The notes: a model not told the origin generated them from the sequence alone. Positions 1-6,319 are shown, numbered from the stretch's first letter. The stretch is 27,125 bases of DNA from Flavobacterium sp. UBA7680 (GCF_002482975.1 NZ_DLHA01000006.1:1-27125), one strand, 5' to 3'. Made by a program: numbers and translations.

Positions 1-848
1 TATTTTTTGAAAAGATCAGCAAAATATACTTCAACGATAGCGCCAAAGATAATTGGATCTGAAACTTTCATCATTGTAGCTTTTAAATGCACAGAAAGTA
101 AAACACCTTCTTTTTTAGCTTCTGCAATAGCATCAGCAGCAAAAGCTTTTAATTTTTTTACACTTAAAACAGAGCTGTCGATGATTTCTCCAGCTTTAAG
201 CGGTGTGCTTGCTTTTAAAACAGTTGTAGTTCCGTCTTTTGCAACAAATTCGATTTTTACATCATTTGCTTCAGCAACAGTAAGTGACTGCTCACTTCCG
301 TAAAAATCACCATTTGGCATAGAAGCCACTTTAGTTTTTGAGTCAGCAGACCATGCACCCATTGAGTGTGGATTTGCTTTTGCAAAGTTTTTAACGGCTC
401 TTGGCGCTCTACGATCAGAGTTTCCTTCACGTAAAACAGGGTTTACAGCAGAACCTAATACTTTTGCATATTTTGCTTTAATTTCCTTTTCAGCATCGTT
501 TTGCGGGTCTTCAGGGAAATTAGGAACGTTGTAACCGTGAGATTGTAATTCAGCAATAGCCGCTTTTAATTGTGGTACAGATGCTGAAATGTTTGGTAAT
601 TTGATGATGTTAGCTTCTGGCTTTGTTGCTAATTGACCCAATTCAGCAAGAGCATCTACTGTTTTTTGAGCATCTGTTAAAGACTCAGGAAAATTAGATA
701 AAATTCTTCCTGCTAAAGAGATGTCTCTAGTTTCAATAGCAATACCAGCTGTTGAAGTAAAAGCCTGAACAATAGGTAATAAAGAATAAGTCGCTAATAA
801 AGGCGCCTCATCAGTTAAGGTGTAAAAAATTTTTGAATTCTGTGTCAT
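1..848 (-). CDS. icd: NADP-dependent isocitrate dehydrogenase, monomeric type (3' end outside window)
   Basis: Oxidative decarboxylation of isocitrate to 2-oxoglutarate with NADP in the TCA cycle; cytoplasmic. The first ~282 residues are visible and start MTQNSKIFYTLTDEAPLLAT, typical of the ~740-residue monomeric IDH family. The motif GSAVNPVLREGNSDRR lies at residues 132-147; by recall of the Azotobacter enzyme, its Ser133, Asn136, Arg140 and Arg146 correspond to isocitrate-binding residues, and Lys256 in VHLKATMMK to the catalytic lysine. The reading frame runs off the left edge with no stop. The ATG at 848-846 is preceded by an unbroken A tract on the coding strand (T run 848-861), in place of a Shine-Dalgarno site. 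A -7-like box lies at 923-930. It stands downstream of rplS on the same strand but is separated from it by a strong terminator, so it is probably its own transcript. Confidence 0.95.
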   Translation of the reverse strand, partial: MTQNSKIFYTLTDEAPLLATYSLLPIVQAFTSTAGIAIETRDISLAGRILSNFPESLTDAQKTVDALAELGQLATKPEANIIKLPNISASVPQLKAAIAELQSHGYNVPNFPEDPQNDAEKEIKAKYAKVLGSAVNPVLREGNSDRRAPRAVKNFAKANPHSMGAWSADSKTKVASMPNGDFYGSEQSLTVAEANDVKIEFVAKDGTTTVLKASTPLKAGEIIDSSVLSVKKLKAFAADAIAEAKKEGVLLSVHLKATMMKVSDPIIFGAIVEVYFADLFKK

Positions 849-922
849 TTTTTTTTTTTTTATAATCGTGTCGTCAAAGAATGGCGATGTAAAAGGTATG
901 AGTTGGCTCAAAATGAGCGGAG

Positions 923-930
923 CAAATATA
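923..930 (-). promoter_or_regulatory. Putative icd -7 promoter box (TATATTTG on minus strand)
   Basis: The plus strand reads CAAATATA, giving TATATTTG on the minus strand, which fits the Bacteroidota TANNTTTG box. It is ~75 bp before the icd start. No clear TTG -33 element is seen at the right distance; a 10-mer CCGAAAACGG at 942-951 occupies the spacer region. Confidence 0.5.
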
Positions 931-961
931 ATAAAAACAGTCCGAAAACGGTTTAGTTTTC

Positions 962-984
962 CTGATAATTGCTGAAATTATCAG
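962..984. repeat. Perfect 9-bp inverted repeat upstream of icd
   Basis: CTGATAATT (962-970) and AATTATCAG (976-984) are exact reverse complements around a 5-nt loop. It lies upstream of the icd -7 box with no U-tract, so it looks more like an operator or a neutral hairpin than a terminator. Confidence 0.5.
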
Positions 985-1071
985 ATTGCTAATACGATTT
1001 CGTAAAATTGCTAAATCGATGATTTTGATATTAAAAAATTACGGTTTTGATACTGCTTAAAATAAAGGCAT

Positions 1072-1110
1072 AAAAAAAACTCGTTTCAAATAACATGAAA
1101 CGAGTTTTTT
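1072..1110 (-). terminator. Intrinsic terminator of rplS (potentially bidirectional)
   Basis: ACTCGTTTCA (1079-1088) pairs perfectly with TGAAACGAGT (1096-1105) around a 7-nt loop. A run of eight A at 1072-1079 gives the U-tract for minus-strand transcripts, and T at 1105-1110 gives one for the plus strand. It is 20 bp past the rplS stop. Confidence 0.85.
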
Positions 1111-1129
1111 ATAACAGATTGATAAATGA

Positions 1130-1480
1130 TTATCTTCTTTTATCTCTAATCTTAGCTTTTTTACCAGTAAGTTCTCTGAAGTAGAAAATTCTAGCTCTAC
1201 GAACTGCACCTTTTTTGTTGATTTCGATTTTTTGTAAAGCTGGTAAGTTTACTGGGAAGATACGCTCAACTCCAATAGCTCCAGACATTTTACGAATCGT
1301 GAAAGTTTCTGTGTTACCAGAACCTCTTCTTTGAATAACAACTCCTTTAAAAAACTGAGTTCTTGTTTTTTCACCCTCTTTAATTTCGTAGAATACTGTG
1401 ATAGTATCTCCAGCTCCAAATACAGGGAAATCTTTTCTAGCAACGAATTCGTCTTGAACGAATTTTAATAAATCTGCCAT
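1130..1480 (-). CDS. rplS: 50S ribosomal protein L19
   Basis: Structural protein of the large subunit near the 30S-50S interface. The 116-residue length is normal for L19. The core is readily recognised: FPVFGAGDTITVFYEI (SH3-like barrel), RTQFFKGVVIQRRGSG, FTIRKMSGAIGVERIFPVNLP and the basic end RRARIFYFRELTGKKAKI. The ATG at 1480-1478 follows an AT-rich leader of about 65 nt from a good promoter at 1553-1582. trmD lies immediately upstream on the same strand, the usual trmD-rplS pairing. Here a hairpin and a separate promoter between them suggest rplS can be transcribed on its own. Confidence 0.97.
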   Translation of the reverse strand: MADLLKFVQDEFVARKDFPVFGAGDTITVFYEIKEGEKTRTQFFKGVVIQRRGSGNTETFTIRKMSGAIGVERIFPVNLPALQKIEINKKGAVRRARIFYFRELTGKKAKIRDKRR

Positions 1481-1552
1481 GATAATTTTATTATTATAGT
1501 TTTAATAGAGTAACATTCACGGATCTCGCCAGAGGTTAGTCTAATTCGGGTG

Positions 1553-1582
1553 CAAATGTAATTAAAATATTTAAAATTCCAA
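1553..1582 (-). promoter_or_regulatory. rplS promoter (TTG - 19 nt - TACATTTG)
   Basis: On the minus strand TTG (plus 1580-1582) and TACATTTG (plus 1553-1560) are 19 nt apart, a close match to the Bacteroidota -33/-7 consensus. The predicted transcription start is near 1547, giving a ~65-nt leader before rplS. Confidence 0.7.
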
Positions 1583-1589
1583 TAAAAAT

Positions 1590-1641
1590 AAATTCCAAAT
1601 TCCAATTTCTTAACTAGTTGATTAATTGGAATTTGGAATTT
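1590..1641 (-). terminator. 18-bp perfect hairpin downstream of trmD
   Basis: The arm at 1590-1607 (AAATTCCAAATTCCAATT) is the exact reverse complement of 1624-1641, with a 16-nt loop. It follows the trmD stop and ends just before the rplS -33 element. The U-tract is weak, so termination is likely but not certain. The AAATTCCAAATTCC unit recurs at 18456-18473 and, in part, near 13535-13552. Confidence 0.55.
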
Positions 1642-1655
1642 TAAAAATTTGGAAT

Positions 1656-2330
1656 TTATTCTAATAAATCTGGACGTCTGTTTTTAGTATGTTCGTAGGC
1701 TTTATCCTCACGCCATTTATCAATTTTGGCAAAATGTCCGCTGGTTAAAACTTCCGGGACTTTCCATCCTTTATAATCTGCGGGTCTTGTATATATTGGC
1801 CCTGAAAGTAAATTGTCCTGAAAACTATCTGTCAACGCTGAGGTTTCATCGCTTAAAACACCAGGAATTAAACGAATTAAAGCATCTGATAAAACTAATG
1901 CGCCCAATTCTCCGCCGGATAAAACGTAATCACCAATCGAAATTTCCTTAGTAATAAAATGATCTCTAACACGCTGGTCAACACCTTTATAATGTCCGCA
2001 TAAAATGATAATGTTTTCGTACATCGACATTTTGTTGGCCATTTTTTGGTTTAAAGTTTCGCCGTCAGGAGACATATAAATTACTTCGTCATATTCACGC
2101 TGACTTTTTAAATGTGTAATACAATCGTCAATAGGCTGAATTGTCATTACCATTCCGGCGCCGCCGCCAAAAGGATAATCGTCTACACTTTTTTGTTTAT
2201 TAGTGCTGTAGTCACGAAGATTGTGAAAATGTACTTCGACCAAGCCTTTATCAATGGCACGTTTCATAATCGATGCCTCAAAAGGGCTTCTTAATAATTC
2301 AGGTAAAAGTGTAACAATGTCAATTCTCAT
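1656..2330 (-). CDS. trmD: tRNA (guanine-N1)-methyltransferase TrmD
   Basis: Methylates G37 next to the anticodon using S-adenosylmethionine, preventing +1 frameshifting. It has 224 residues, the normal length for the SPOUT-fold family. It starts MRIDIVTLLPELL. Typical blocks are DDYPFGGGAGMVM (~51-63), YMSPDGETL (~85-93), the SAM-binding deep knot IIILCGHYKGVDQRV (~107-121) and SIGDYVLSGGELGAL (~131-145), where GDYVLSGGE is the family hallmark. The catalytic Asp region is DSFQDNLLSGPIYTRP (~168-183). The start at 2330 is preceded by an A-rich stretch and a TATCTTTG box at 2351-2358. rplS follows on the same strand. Confidence 0.97.
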   Translation of the reverse strand: MRIDIVTLLPELLRSPFEASIMKRAIDKGLVEVHFHNLRDYSTNKQKSVDDYPFGGGAGMVMTIQPIDDCITHLKSQREYDEVIYMSPDGETLNQKMANKMSMYENIIILCGHYKGVDQRVRDHFITKEISIGDYVLSGGELGALVLSDALIRLIPGVLSDETSALTDSFQDNLLSGPIYTRPADYKGWKVPEVLTSGHFAKIDKWREDKAYEHTKNRRPDLLE

Positions 2331-2350
2331 TTTTTCTTCAATAATTTGGG

Positions 2351-2358
2351 CAAAGATA
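2351..2358 (-). promoter_or_regulatory. trmD -7 promoter box (TATCTTTG on minus strand)
   Basis: CAAAGATA on the plus strand gives TATCTTTG on the minus strand, 20 bp before the trmD start, so the leader would be very short. No exact TTG is seen 17-23 nt upstream. The palindrome array begins about 30 bp further upstream. Confidence 0.5.
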
Positions 2359-2383
2359 CGAAGTTAAAAATGAAGATGTAAAA

Positions 2384-2455
2384 TGTATAGTCCCTACGGG
2401 ACAAAAAATCATGTTGATACAAATTTTTCTACCGATATTTTGTTCCTAACGGAAC
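2384..2455 (+). repeat. REP-like palindrome pair, unit 1 (forward)
   Basis: Two small palindromes 52 bp apart: GTCCCTACGGGAC (2390-2402) and GTTCCTAACGGAAC (2442-2455). They are joined by an AT-rich spacer ending CTACCGATATTTT. The left flank reads ATGTATA. The same architecture recurs four times in 500 bp upstream of the RAYT gene. Confidence 0.85.
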
Positions 2456-2531
2456 AATTTGTTTTTGGATGTATTGTTTTTTGGATATGATTATAAATTT
2501 TTTTTCAATATTTCTATTCTTTAATTTAGAT

Positions 2532-2601
2532 ATATAGTCCCTACGGGACAAAAATCTGTGTGAATAAAATATTGCTACCGATATTATGTTCCTAACGGAA
2601 C
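2532..2601 (+). repeat. REP-like palindrome pair, unit 2 (forward)
   Basis: GTCCCTACGGGAC (2537-2549) and GTTCCTAACGGAAC (2588-2601) are identical to the palindromes of unit 1 and are 51 bp apart. The spacer has diverged except for the GCTACCGATATT block. Same orientation as unit 1. Confidence 0.85.
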
Positions 2602-2650
2602 TTTCTGTCGTAATTCCATTTTAATAAATTCCAATTAAAATCAATAAGAT

Positions 2651-2681
2651 TTCCCGTTAGCGAGAAAATATTGGTGGAAAA
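2651..2681 (-). repeat. Degenerate half unit of the REP-like palindrome array
   Basis: TTCCCGTTAGCGAGAA (2651-2666) is a mutated version of the ATCCCGTTAGGGAT palindrome and is followed by ATATTGGTGGAAAAAA, the expected flank with two changes. It lies 52 bp before the first palindrome of the next unit, keeping the array period. Confidence 0.6.
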
Positions 2682-2702
2682 AAATGTTAAGGTTCAAAAG
2701 AT

Positions 2703-2773
2703 ATCCCGTTAGGGATAAAATATCGGTAGAAAAAAAATGGATCAACATTCATAATGTCCCGTTAGGGACTATA
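2703..2773 (-). repeat. REP-like palindrome pair, unit 3 (inverted)
   Basis: ATCCCGTTAGGGAT (2703-2716) and GTCCCGTTAGGGAC (2756-2769) are 53 bp apart. Read on the minus strand this unit aligns with unit 1 along its whole length, including the ATGTATAG flank, the GTTGAT block and CTACCGATATTTT in the spacer. It is therefore an inverted copy. Confidence 0.85.
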
Positions 2774-2816
2774 CATTTCTGTTAAAATAAAAAGAAAGAA
2801 TATTCCTTCTTTTTTA

Positions 2817-2824
2817 TATATTTG
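2817..2824 (+). promoter_or_regulatory. Candidate -7 box for the RAYT gene (TATATTTG)
   Basis: TATATTTG fits TANNTTTG and lies between array units 3 and 4. If used, the mRNA would begin near 2830, so the last palindrome pair would lie in the 5' leader of the transposase mRNA. No clear -33 TTG is visible, so this is tentative. Confidence 0.35.
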
Positions 2825-2840
2825 AAAACGATCAAAAAAT

Positions 2841-2910
2841 ATTCCGCTAGGAATAATATATCGGTAGAAAAAAATATTATTTAAGAAAAAATGTCCCATA
2901 AGGACTATAC
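2841..2910 (-). repeat. REP-like palindrome pair, unit 4 (inverted), abutting the RAYT start
   Basis: ATTCCGCTAGGAAT (2841-2854) and GTCCCATAAGGAC (2893-2905) are 52 bp apart, with the conserved ATATCGGTAGAAAAAA between them. The outer flank TATAC ends 5 nt before the transposase ATG at 2915. Arms co-vary (ATTCC with GGAAT), so pairing rather than primary sequence is conserved. Confidence 0.8.
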
Positions 2911-2914
2911 AATC

Positions 2915-3376
2915 ATGGCAAATACATACACCCAAATTCACATTCATTTTGTTTTTGCTGTAAAATATAGACAAGCGGCTATACATACAAACTGGAAAAA
3001 TGATTTATATAAATACATTTCAGGAATTATTAAAAACAATAATCATAAGGTTTTAGCAATCAATGGTATTTCAGACCATGTTCATATTTTAATTGGAATA
3101 AGACCCGCACAATCAATATCTGAATTAATGAAAAGCATAAAACAAAATTCATCAAAATGGATAAACGAAAATAAATTTACCAACATTCATTTTGAATGGC
3201 AGGAAGGATATGGAGCATTTTCATATAGTAAATCTCAATTAAGCGCAGTTGCTGACTATATAGAGAATCAAGAAGAGCATCATAAAAAGAAAACCTTTAA
3301 AGAAGAATACATCAATTTTCTCGAAAAATTTGAAGTTGATTATGATGAAAAGTTTATTTTTAAGGAATTAATTTAA
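2915..3376 (+). CDS. REP-associated tyrosine transposase (RAYT), IS200-like Y1 HUH family
   Basis: Single-strand DNA transposase domain of the IS200/IS605 TnpA-like superfamily, 153 residues from ATG 2915. An in-frame ATG at 2891 lies inside the last palindrome and is less likely to be the start. It begins MANTYTQIHIHFVFAVKYR, characteristic of this family. The HUH metal-binding motif is DHVHILIG (His55, His57) and the probable nucleophile is Tyr115 in ADYIENQEEHH; the EWQEGYGAFSYS block lies between. There is no TnpB or second IS gene. Upstream, four complete paired palindromes and one half unit directly abut the gene, and none is seen downstream. This is the arrangement known for RAYTs with their REP elements in other bacteria, where the enzyme cuts and joins REP single strands. 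Family assignment is strong; activity and substrate are inferred from position. Confidence 0.88.
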   Translation: MANTYTQIHIHFVFAVKYRQAAIHTNWKNDLYKYISGIIKNNNHKVLAINGISDHVHILIGIRPAQSISELMKSIKQNSSKWINENKFTNIHFEWQEGYGAFSYSKSQLSAVADYIENQEEHHKKKTFKEEYINFLEKFEVDYDEKFIFKELI

Positions 3377-3407
3377 AATTGGTTTTTTAATTATATCCAA
3401 AACGTAA

Positions 3408-4316
3408 ATGAAAAAAATAATCTTCTTCATTCTTATATTATTATGTGCTTGTAACAAGGAAAAAGCTAAAGTAACTCCAAAAGAAGCTCCAAAACAAATT
3501 CCGGAAGAAGCGTCCTATTTTAAGGACATCAAAATTAATGACGTTAAATTACCAAAACCATCTTATGGAGATTGGCTGTTTTCTCATCCTGAAGATGGAC
3601 AGACTTTTGAACAATATTTTAGATCTAAGCACATTGTTCCGACTAAAGAGGAAAATATTATTTACATAAAACCGATTGGAAATTTTAATTCTCTGCAAAA
3701 GAAACAGATTCAACTTGTTAATGAGTATTTAGAGCTCTTTTTTCAATTAAAAACAAAAACATTAGAACCAATTTCTAATGATATAGTTCCAAATTCAGCA
3801 AGAAGAATGTCTACTGAAGGTCATGAACAATTATTAGCAGGATATCTTTTAAATGATGTATTAAAAGAAGAAAAACCGGAGAATAGAATTGCATTAATGG
3901 GACTTTCAGAATTGGATTTATATCCTAAACCCGAATGGAATTTTGTTTTTGGACTTGCTTCTTATAGAGATAAAGTAGGTGTAAGCTCTATTTACAGATT
4001 TCAAGAAGGTAAACTTACTGCTGAAAATTTTGATTTGTGTTTGGTAAGATTGCTCAAAACGAGTTCACATGAAATTGGACACATGTTTGGAATGCACCAT
4101 TGTATTAATGCAAATTGTGTAATGAATGGTACTAACGGTTTGTATGAAACTGATAGAAGTACGATACGATTATGTTCTGTTTGTCAAAGAAAATTAAATT
4201 CATGTATTCAATATGATAATAAAAAGAGATTAGCGGATTTAGAGAAATTTTTTAAAAGAAATAATCTAACTGAGGAATCTGATGCAATGAAAAAAGATAT
4301 CTCGGTTATTCAATAA
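3408..4316 (+). CDS. Archaemetzincin-family zinc metalloprotease, predicted lipoprotein
   Basis: A 302-residue protein with a lipoprotein signal peptide (MKKIIFFILILLCAC; acylated Cys15), so probably anchored in a cell-envelope membrane. Its C-terminal half carries the archaemetzincin signature: HEIGHMFGMHHC (221-232), then Cys237 in NCVMNG and a Cys256-x-x-Cys259 pair. His221, His225 and His231 would bind catalytic zinc with Glu222 as base; the four cysteines form the family's second, structural zinc site. The Met of CVM (239) is the metzincin Met-turn. Archaemetzincins are sparse in bacteria and their substrates are largely unknown. The next gene starts 2 bp after the stop, so co-transcription is likely. 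Residues 20-120 are not recognised. The fold is confident; the substrate is unknown. Confidence 0.85.
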   Translation: MKKIIFFILILLCACNKEKAKVTPKEAPKQIPEEASYFKDIKINDVKLPKPSYGDWLFSHPEDGQTFEQYFRSKHIVPTKEENIIYIKPIGNFNSLQKKQIQLVNEYLELFFQLKTKTLEPISNDIVPNSARRMSTEGHEQLLAGYLLNDVLKEEKPENRIALMGLSELDLYPKPEWNFVFGLASYRDKVGVSSIYRFQEGKLTAENFDLCLVRLLKTSSHEIGHMFGMHHCINANCVMNGTNGLYETDRSTIRLCSVCQRKLNSCIQYDNKKRLADLEKFFKRNNLTEESDAMKKDISVIQ

Positions 4317-4318
4317 AA

Positions 4319-4849
4319 ATGAAAGTGATAAAAATAGTTGCCATAACAGGCAGTACAAGAAAAAACTCAAGTAATTTTAAAATTCTAAAACATATTTCAG
4401 AACATATAAAACCGAATTTTGAAGTTGAAATATTTGAAGATTTAGATCGAATTCCGCATTTTAATCCAGATTTAGATACAGAGAATCCGCCGGAAGAAAT
4501 TCGTTTATTCAGAAATAAAATAATGGAGGCCGATGGAATTATAATCTGCACGCCAGAATATGTTTTTAGTCTGCCCGGAAGTTTAAAGAATGCTTTAGAA
4601 TGGTGTGTGTCGACTACTATTTTTTCGAATAAAAAAGTTGGACTAATTACCGCTTCTGCTTCTGGAGAAATGGGACATGAACAGCTTTTATTAATTATGA
4701 AAACCCTTGAAGCCAAATTTAACGATAATACACAGCTTTTGATTCAGGGCATTCGCGGAAAAATTGATGCTGAAGGAAAAATTATAAATGAAGAAACAGA
4801 AATTGCACTTCAAAACTTTATAAATAATTTTGAGAATCAATTTTTATAG
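4319..4849 (+). CDS. NADPH-dependent FMN reductase / quinone reductase family flavoprotein
   Basis: A 176-residue flavodoxin-like protein of the NADPH-dependent FMN reductase family, cytoplasmic and expected to use FMN to reduce quinones, azo compounds or other acceptors. The FMN phosphate loop is GSTRKNSSNFKIL (residues ~11-23) and the second flavin-contact region is CTPEYVFSLPGSLKNALEW (~77-95), where the PEY..S.PG.LKNA.DW-like block is the family hallmark. KKVGLITASASGEMG (~105-119) forms the third strand and loop. The ATG is 2 bp after the archaemetzincin stop. The TIM-barrel gene follows 31 bp later. The substrate cannot be told from sequence. Confidence 0.88.
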   Translation: MKVIKIVAITGSTRKNSSNFKILKHISEHIKPNFEVEIFEDLDRIPHFNPDLDTENPPEEIRLFRNKIMEADGIIICTPEYVFSLPGSLKNALEWCVSTTIFSNKKVGLITASASGEMGHEQLLLIMKTLEAKFNDNTQLLIQGIRGKIDAEGKIINEETEIALQNFINNFENQFL

Positions 4850-4880
4850 TAGATTTACTTTTCTAAAATTCAGATCAAAA

Positions 4881-5753
4881 ATGGTTACAAGAAGAAACTT
4901 TATTATAAACACAAGTCTGGCTGCTACGGCTGTTCTGGCTTTACCGTCATTAGCATTTTCTATGAATAAAAAAGAAATAGGTTTGCAGTTATATACATTG
5001 CGTGAAGAACTTCCGAAAAATGTAAAAGAAACTTTAGAAAAAGTTGCTGCATCAGGATATAAAAATGTAGAAACGTATGGATTTTCTATTAAAGACCAGT
5101 TTTGGGGATTGTCTCCAATTGAATTGAAAAAGATATTGGACGATAACAAACTAAAAGCGGTTAGCGGACATTATAATTTAGGAAGTTATTTATACGACGG
5201 AAATACTGCGGAATTAATTGCTGCAATTGAAGCAGTAAAGATTTTAAAAAACGAATTTTTAACTGTTCCGTGGATCGATGAACCTTTTAGAAAAAGCATC
5301 GAAGATTATAAAAAGATTGCGCTGCGTTTAAATCAGGCTGCAAAAATGTGCAAAGAAGCAGGTTTAAAATTAGCGTATCATAATCATGATTTCGAATTTC
5401 AAAAACATGATGGAATTACTGGTTATGAAATCTTATTAAATGAAACCAATAAAAACCTGGTTTATTTTGAATTAGATTTATATTGGGTAGTTCGTTCAGG
5501 AAATGATCCGCTAAAATTATTCAAAGAAAATCCGGGACGTTTTAAAATGTGGCATGTAAAAGATATGGACAAAGCAAATCAGGCTTTAAATACCGAAATA
5601 GGTTCAGGATCAATTGATTTTAAGCCTTTCTTTAAAGAAGCGAAACAATCAGGAATGATTCACTTTTTTGTTGAGCAAGAAAATAATTATGCTGGAAATT
5701 CTTTTCAATCCATTAAAACAAGCTCTGATTTTATTTCAAAAGAATTGATCTAA
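4881..5753 (+). CDS. Tat-exported sugar phosphate isomerase/epimerase-like TIM-barrel protein
   Basis: A 290-residue protein of the xylose-isomerase-like TIM barrel superfamily (AP endonuclease 2 type). ATG 4881 is chosen because it places a twin-arginine signal (MVTRRNFIINTSLAATAVLALPSLAFS) at the N-terminus; an earlier in-frame ATG at 4830 would overlap the previous gene and bury the signal. Family motifs are IGLQLYTLREELPKN at the start of the barrel, NVETYGF (metal Glu), YHNHDFEF, VYFELDLYWV, MWHVKDMD and FVEQENNYAG. These supply the Glu, His and Asp residues that bind the divalent metal. Bacteroidota secrete many such proteins to act on modified sugars in the periplasm; the exact substrate is not identifiable. 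Probably the last gene of the operon. Confidence 0.88.
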   Translation: MVTRRNFIINTSLAATAVLALPSLAFSMNKKEIGLQLYTLREELPKNVKETLEKVAASGYKNVETYGFSIKDQFWGLSPIELKKILDDNKLKAVSGHYNLGSYLYDGNTAELIAAIEAVKILKNEFLTVPWIDEPFRKSIEDYKKIALRLNQAAKMCKEAGLKLAYHNHDFEFQKHDGITGYEILLNETNKNLVYFELDLYWVVRSGNDPLKLFKENPGRFKMWHVKDMDKANQALNTEIGSGSIDFKPFFKEAKQSGMIHFFVEQENNYAGNSFQSIKTSSDFISKELI

Positions 5754-5774
5754 AACAGAATCATTTAAAAATCT

Positions 5775-5782
5775 TATTTTTG
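5775..5782 (+). promoter_or_regulatory. -7 promoter box of the cupin gene (TATTTTTG)
   Basis: TATTTTTG fits TANNTTTG and ends 20 bp before the cupin ATG, implying a leader of ~15 nt. The nearest TTG upstream (5745-5747) is 27 nt away, longer than the usual 17-23, so only the -7 element is well supported. Confidence 0.5.
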
Positions 5783-5802
5783 TAAGAATAAAATTAAAAA
5801 TC

Positions 5803-6150
5803 ATGCAGAATATCAAAACAAGCAAAGAATTTATAAAAGGAGACGAAATAGAGTGGGAAGTAGTTGGTGGAGGAATCAAGCGTAAAATCCTGGCTTTTGA
5901 TGATAAAGTGATGCTTGTAAATGTTCATTTTGAAACTGGAGGAATTGGTGTTTTACACGAACATTATCATTCTCAGGTAACGTATATTGCCAGTGGAAAA
6001 TTTGACGTAACCATAAGCGGTGTTACACAAACATTAAAAGAAGGCGATAGTTTTTATATTCCGCCTCACGCAATTCATGGCGTAGTATGTCTAGAAAGCG
6101 GCATGCTCACAGATGTTTTTAGCCCAGCAAGAGAAGATTTCTTAAAATAA
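5803..6150 (+). CDS. Cupin-domain protein, KdgF-like
   Basis: A 115-residue single-domain cupin. Motif 1 is GVLHEHYHSQVTYIASGKFDV (His-x-His-x-x-x-Gln metal ligands at ~50-60) and motif 2 is GDSFYIPPHAIHGV (His near 90). The end LTDVFSPAREDFL is a hallmark of KdgF, the cupin that linearises 4,5-unsaturated uronates released by pectate and alginate lyases. KdgF function is inferred from this tail and the metal site; related small cupins have other roles. No other uronate-pathway gene is seen in the window. It lies 49 bp after the TIM-barrel gene but has its own -7 box. An MFS transporter follows after a long inverted repeat. Confidence 0.8.
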   Translation: MQNIKTSKEFIKGDEIEWEVVGGGIKRKILAFDDKVMLVNVHFETGGIGVLHEHYHSQVTYIASGKFDVTISGVTQTLKEGDSFYIPPHAIHGVVCLESGMLTDVFSPAREDFLK

Positions 6151-6174
6151 ATTAAATAAAATCAGTAAATATCC

Positions 6175-6255
6175 GCGTCTTCGCGATAGCGAATCCGTTT
6201 AATCCGCGTCAATTTTTAGAACACAGATGACGCAAATTCGCTATCGCGAAGACGC
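6175..6255. repeat. 20-bp perfect inverted repeat between cupin and MFS genes
   Basis: Arms GCGTCTTCGCGATAGCGAAT (6175-6194) and its exact reverse complement (6236-6255) flank a 41-nt loop. The arms are far more GC-rich than the surroundings. The loop carries AATCCGCGTCAATTTTTAGAACACAGATGA-like text related to the ATCCGTGTAATC-type dispersed repeats of Flavobacteria. There is no U-tract, so it does not look like an intrinsic terminator. Confidence 0.8.
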
Positions 6256-6307
6256 AGATTTAGACAGATTTTATAAAAAAAATAACTTTAATTATAAATA
6301 TTGATGG

Positions 6308-6315
6308 TATTTTTG
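6308..6315 (+). promoter_or_regulatory. -7 promoter box just before the MFS start (TATTTTTG)
   Basis: TATTTTTG ends 4 bp before the ATG at 6320. Because Bacteroidota transcription starts roughly 4-7 nt past this box, the mRNA would start at or within a few bases of the ATG. The -33 element is poor (TTTA near 6287). Confidence 0.45.
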
Positions 6316-6319
6316 TAAA

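Noticed and set aside
7..303. A 98-codon plus-strand frame at the left edge.
   Set aside because: It is antisense to isocitrate dehydrogenase, whose minus-strand frame is continuous and full of family motifs here.
942..951. The 10-mer CCGAAAACGG occurs upstream of both icd (942-951) and the Rnk-like gene (9641-9650).
   Set aside because: Its position relative to the two promoters differs (upstream of one -7 box, downstream of the other), so a shared operator is not supported; likely chance.
2384..2910. Regularly spaced palindromes suggested a CRISPR-like array.
   Set aside because: Repeats are 13-14 bp, palindromic, vary in sequence and change orientation; spacers share sequence and no cas genes are nearby. 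REP-like pairs explain them better.
2762..2986. A 74-codon minus-strand frame across the palindrome array and RAYT start.
   Set aside because: It runs through repeats and an antisense region, has no recognisable domain and no supporting promoter.
4306..4716. A 136-codon frame antisense to the FMN reductase-like gene.
   Set aside because: It is opposite a clear family member and shows no homology that I recognise.
5745..5782. TTG at 5745 as the -33 element of the cupin promoter.
   Set aside because: The 27-nt spacer is too long for the usual 17-23; only the -7 box is kept.
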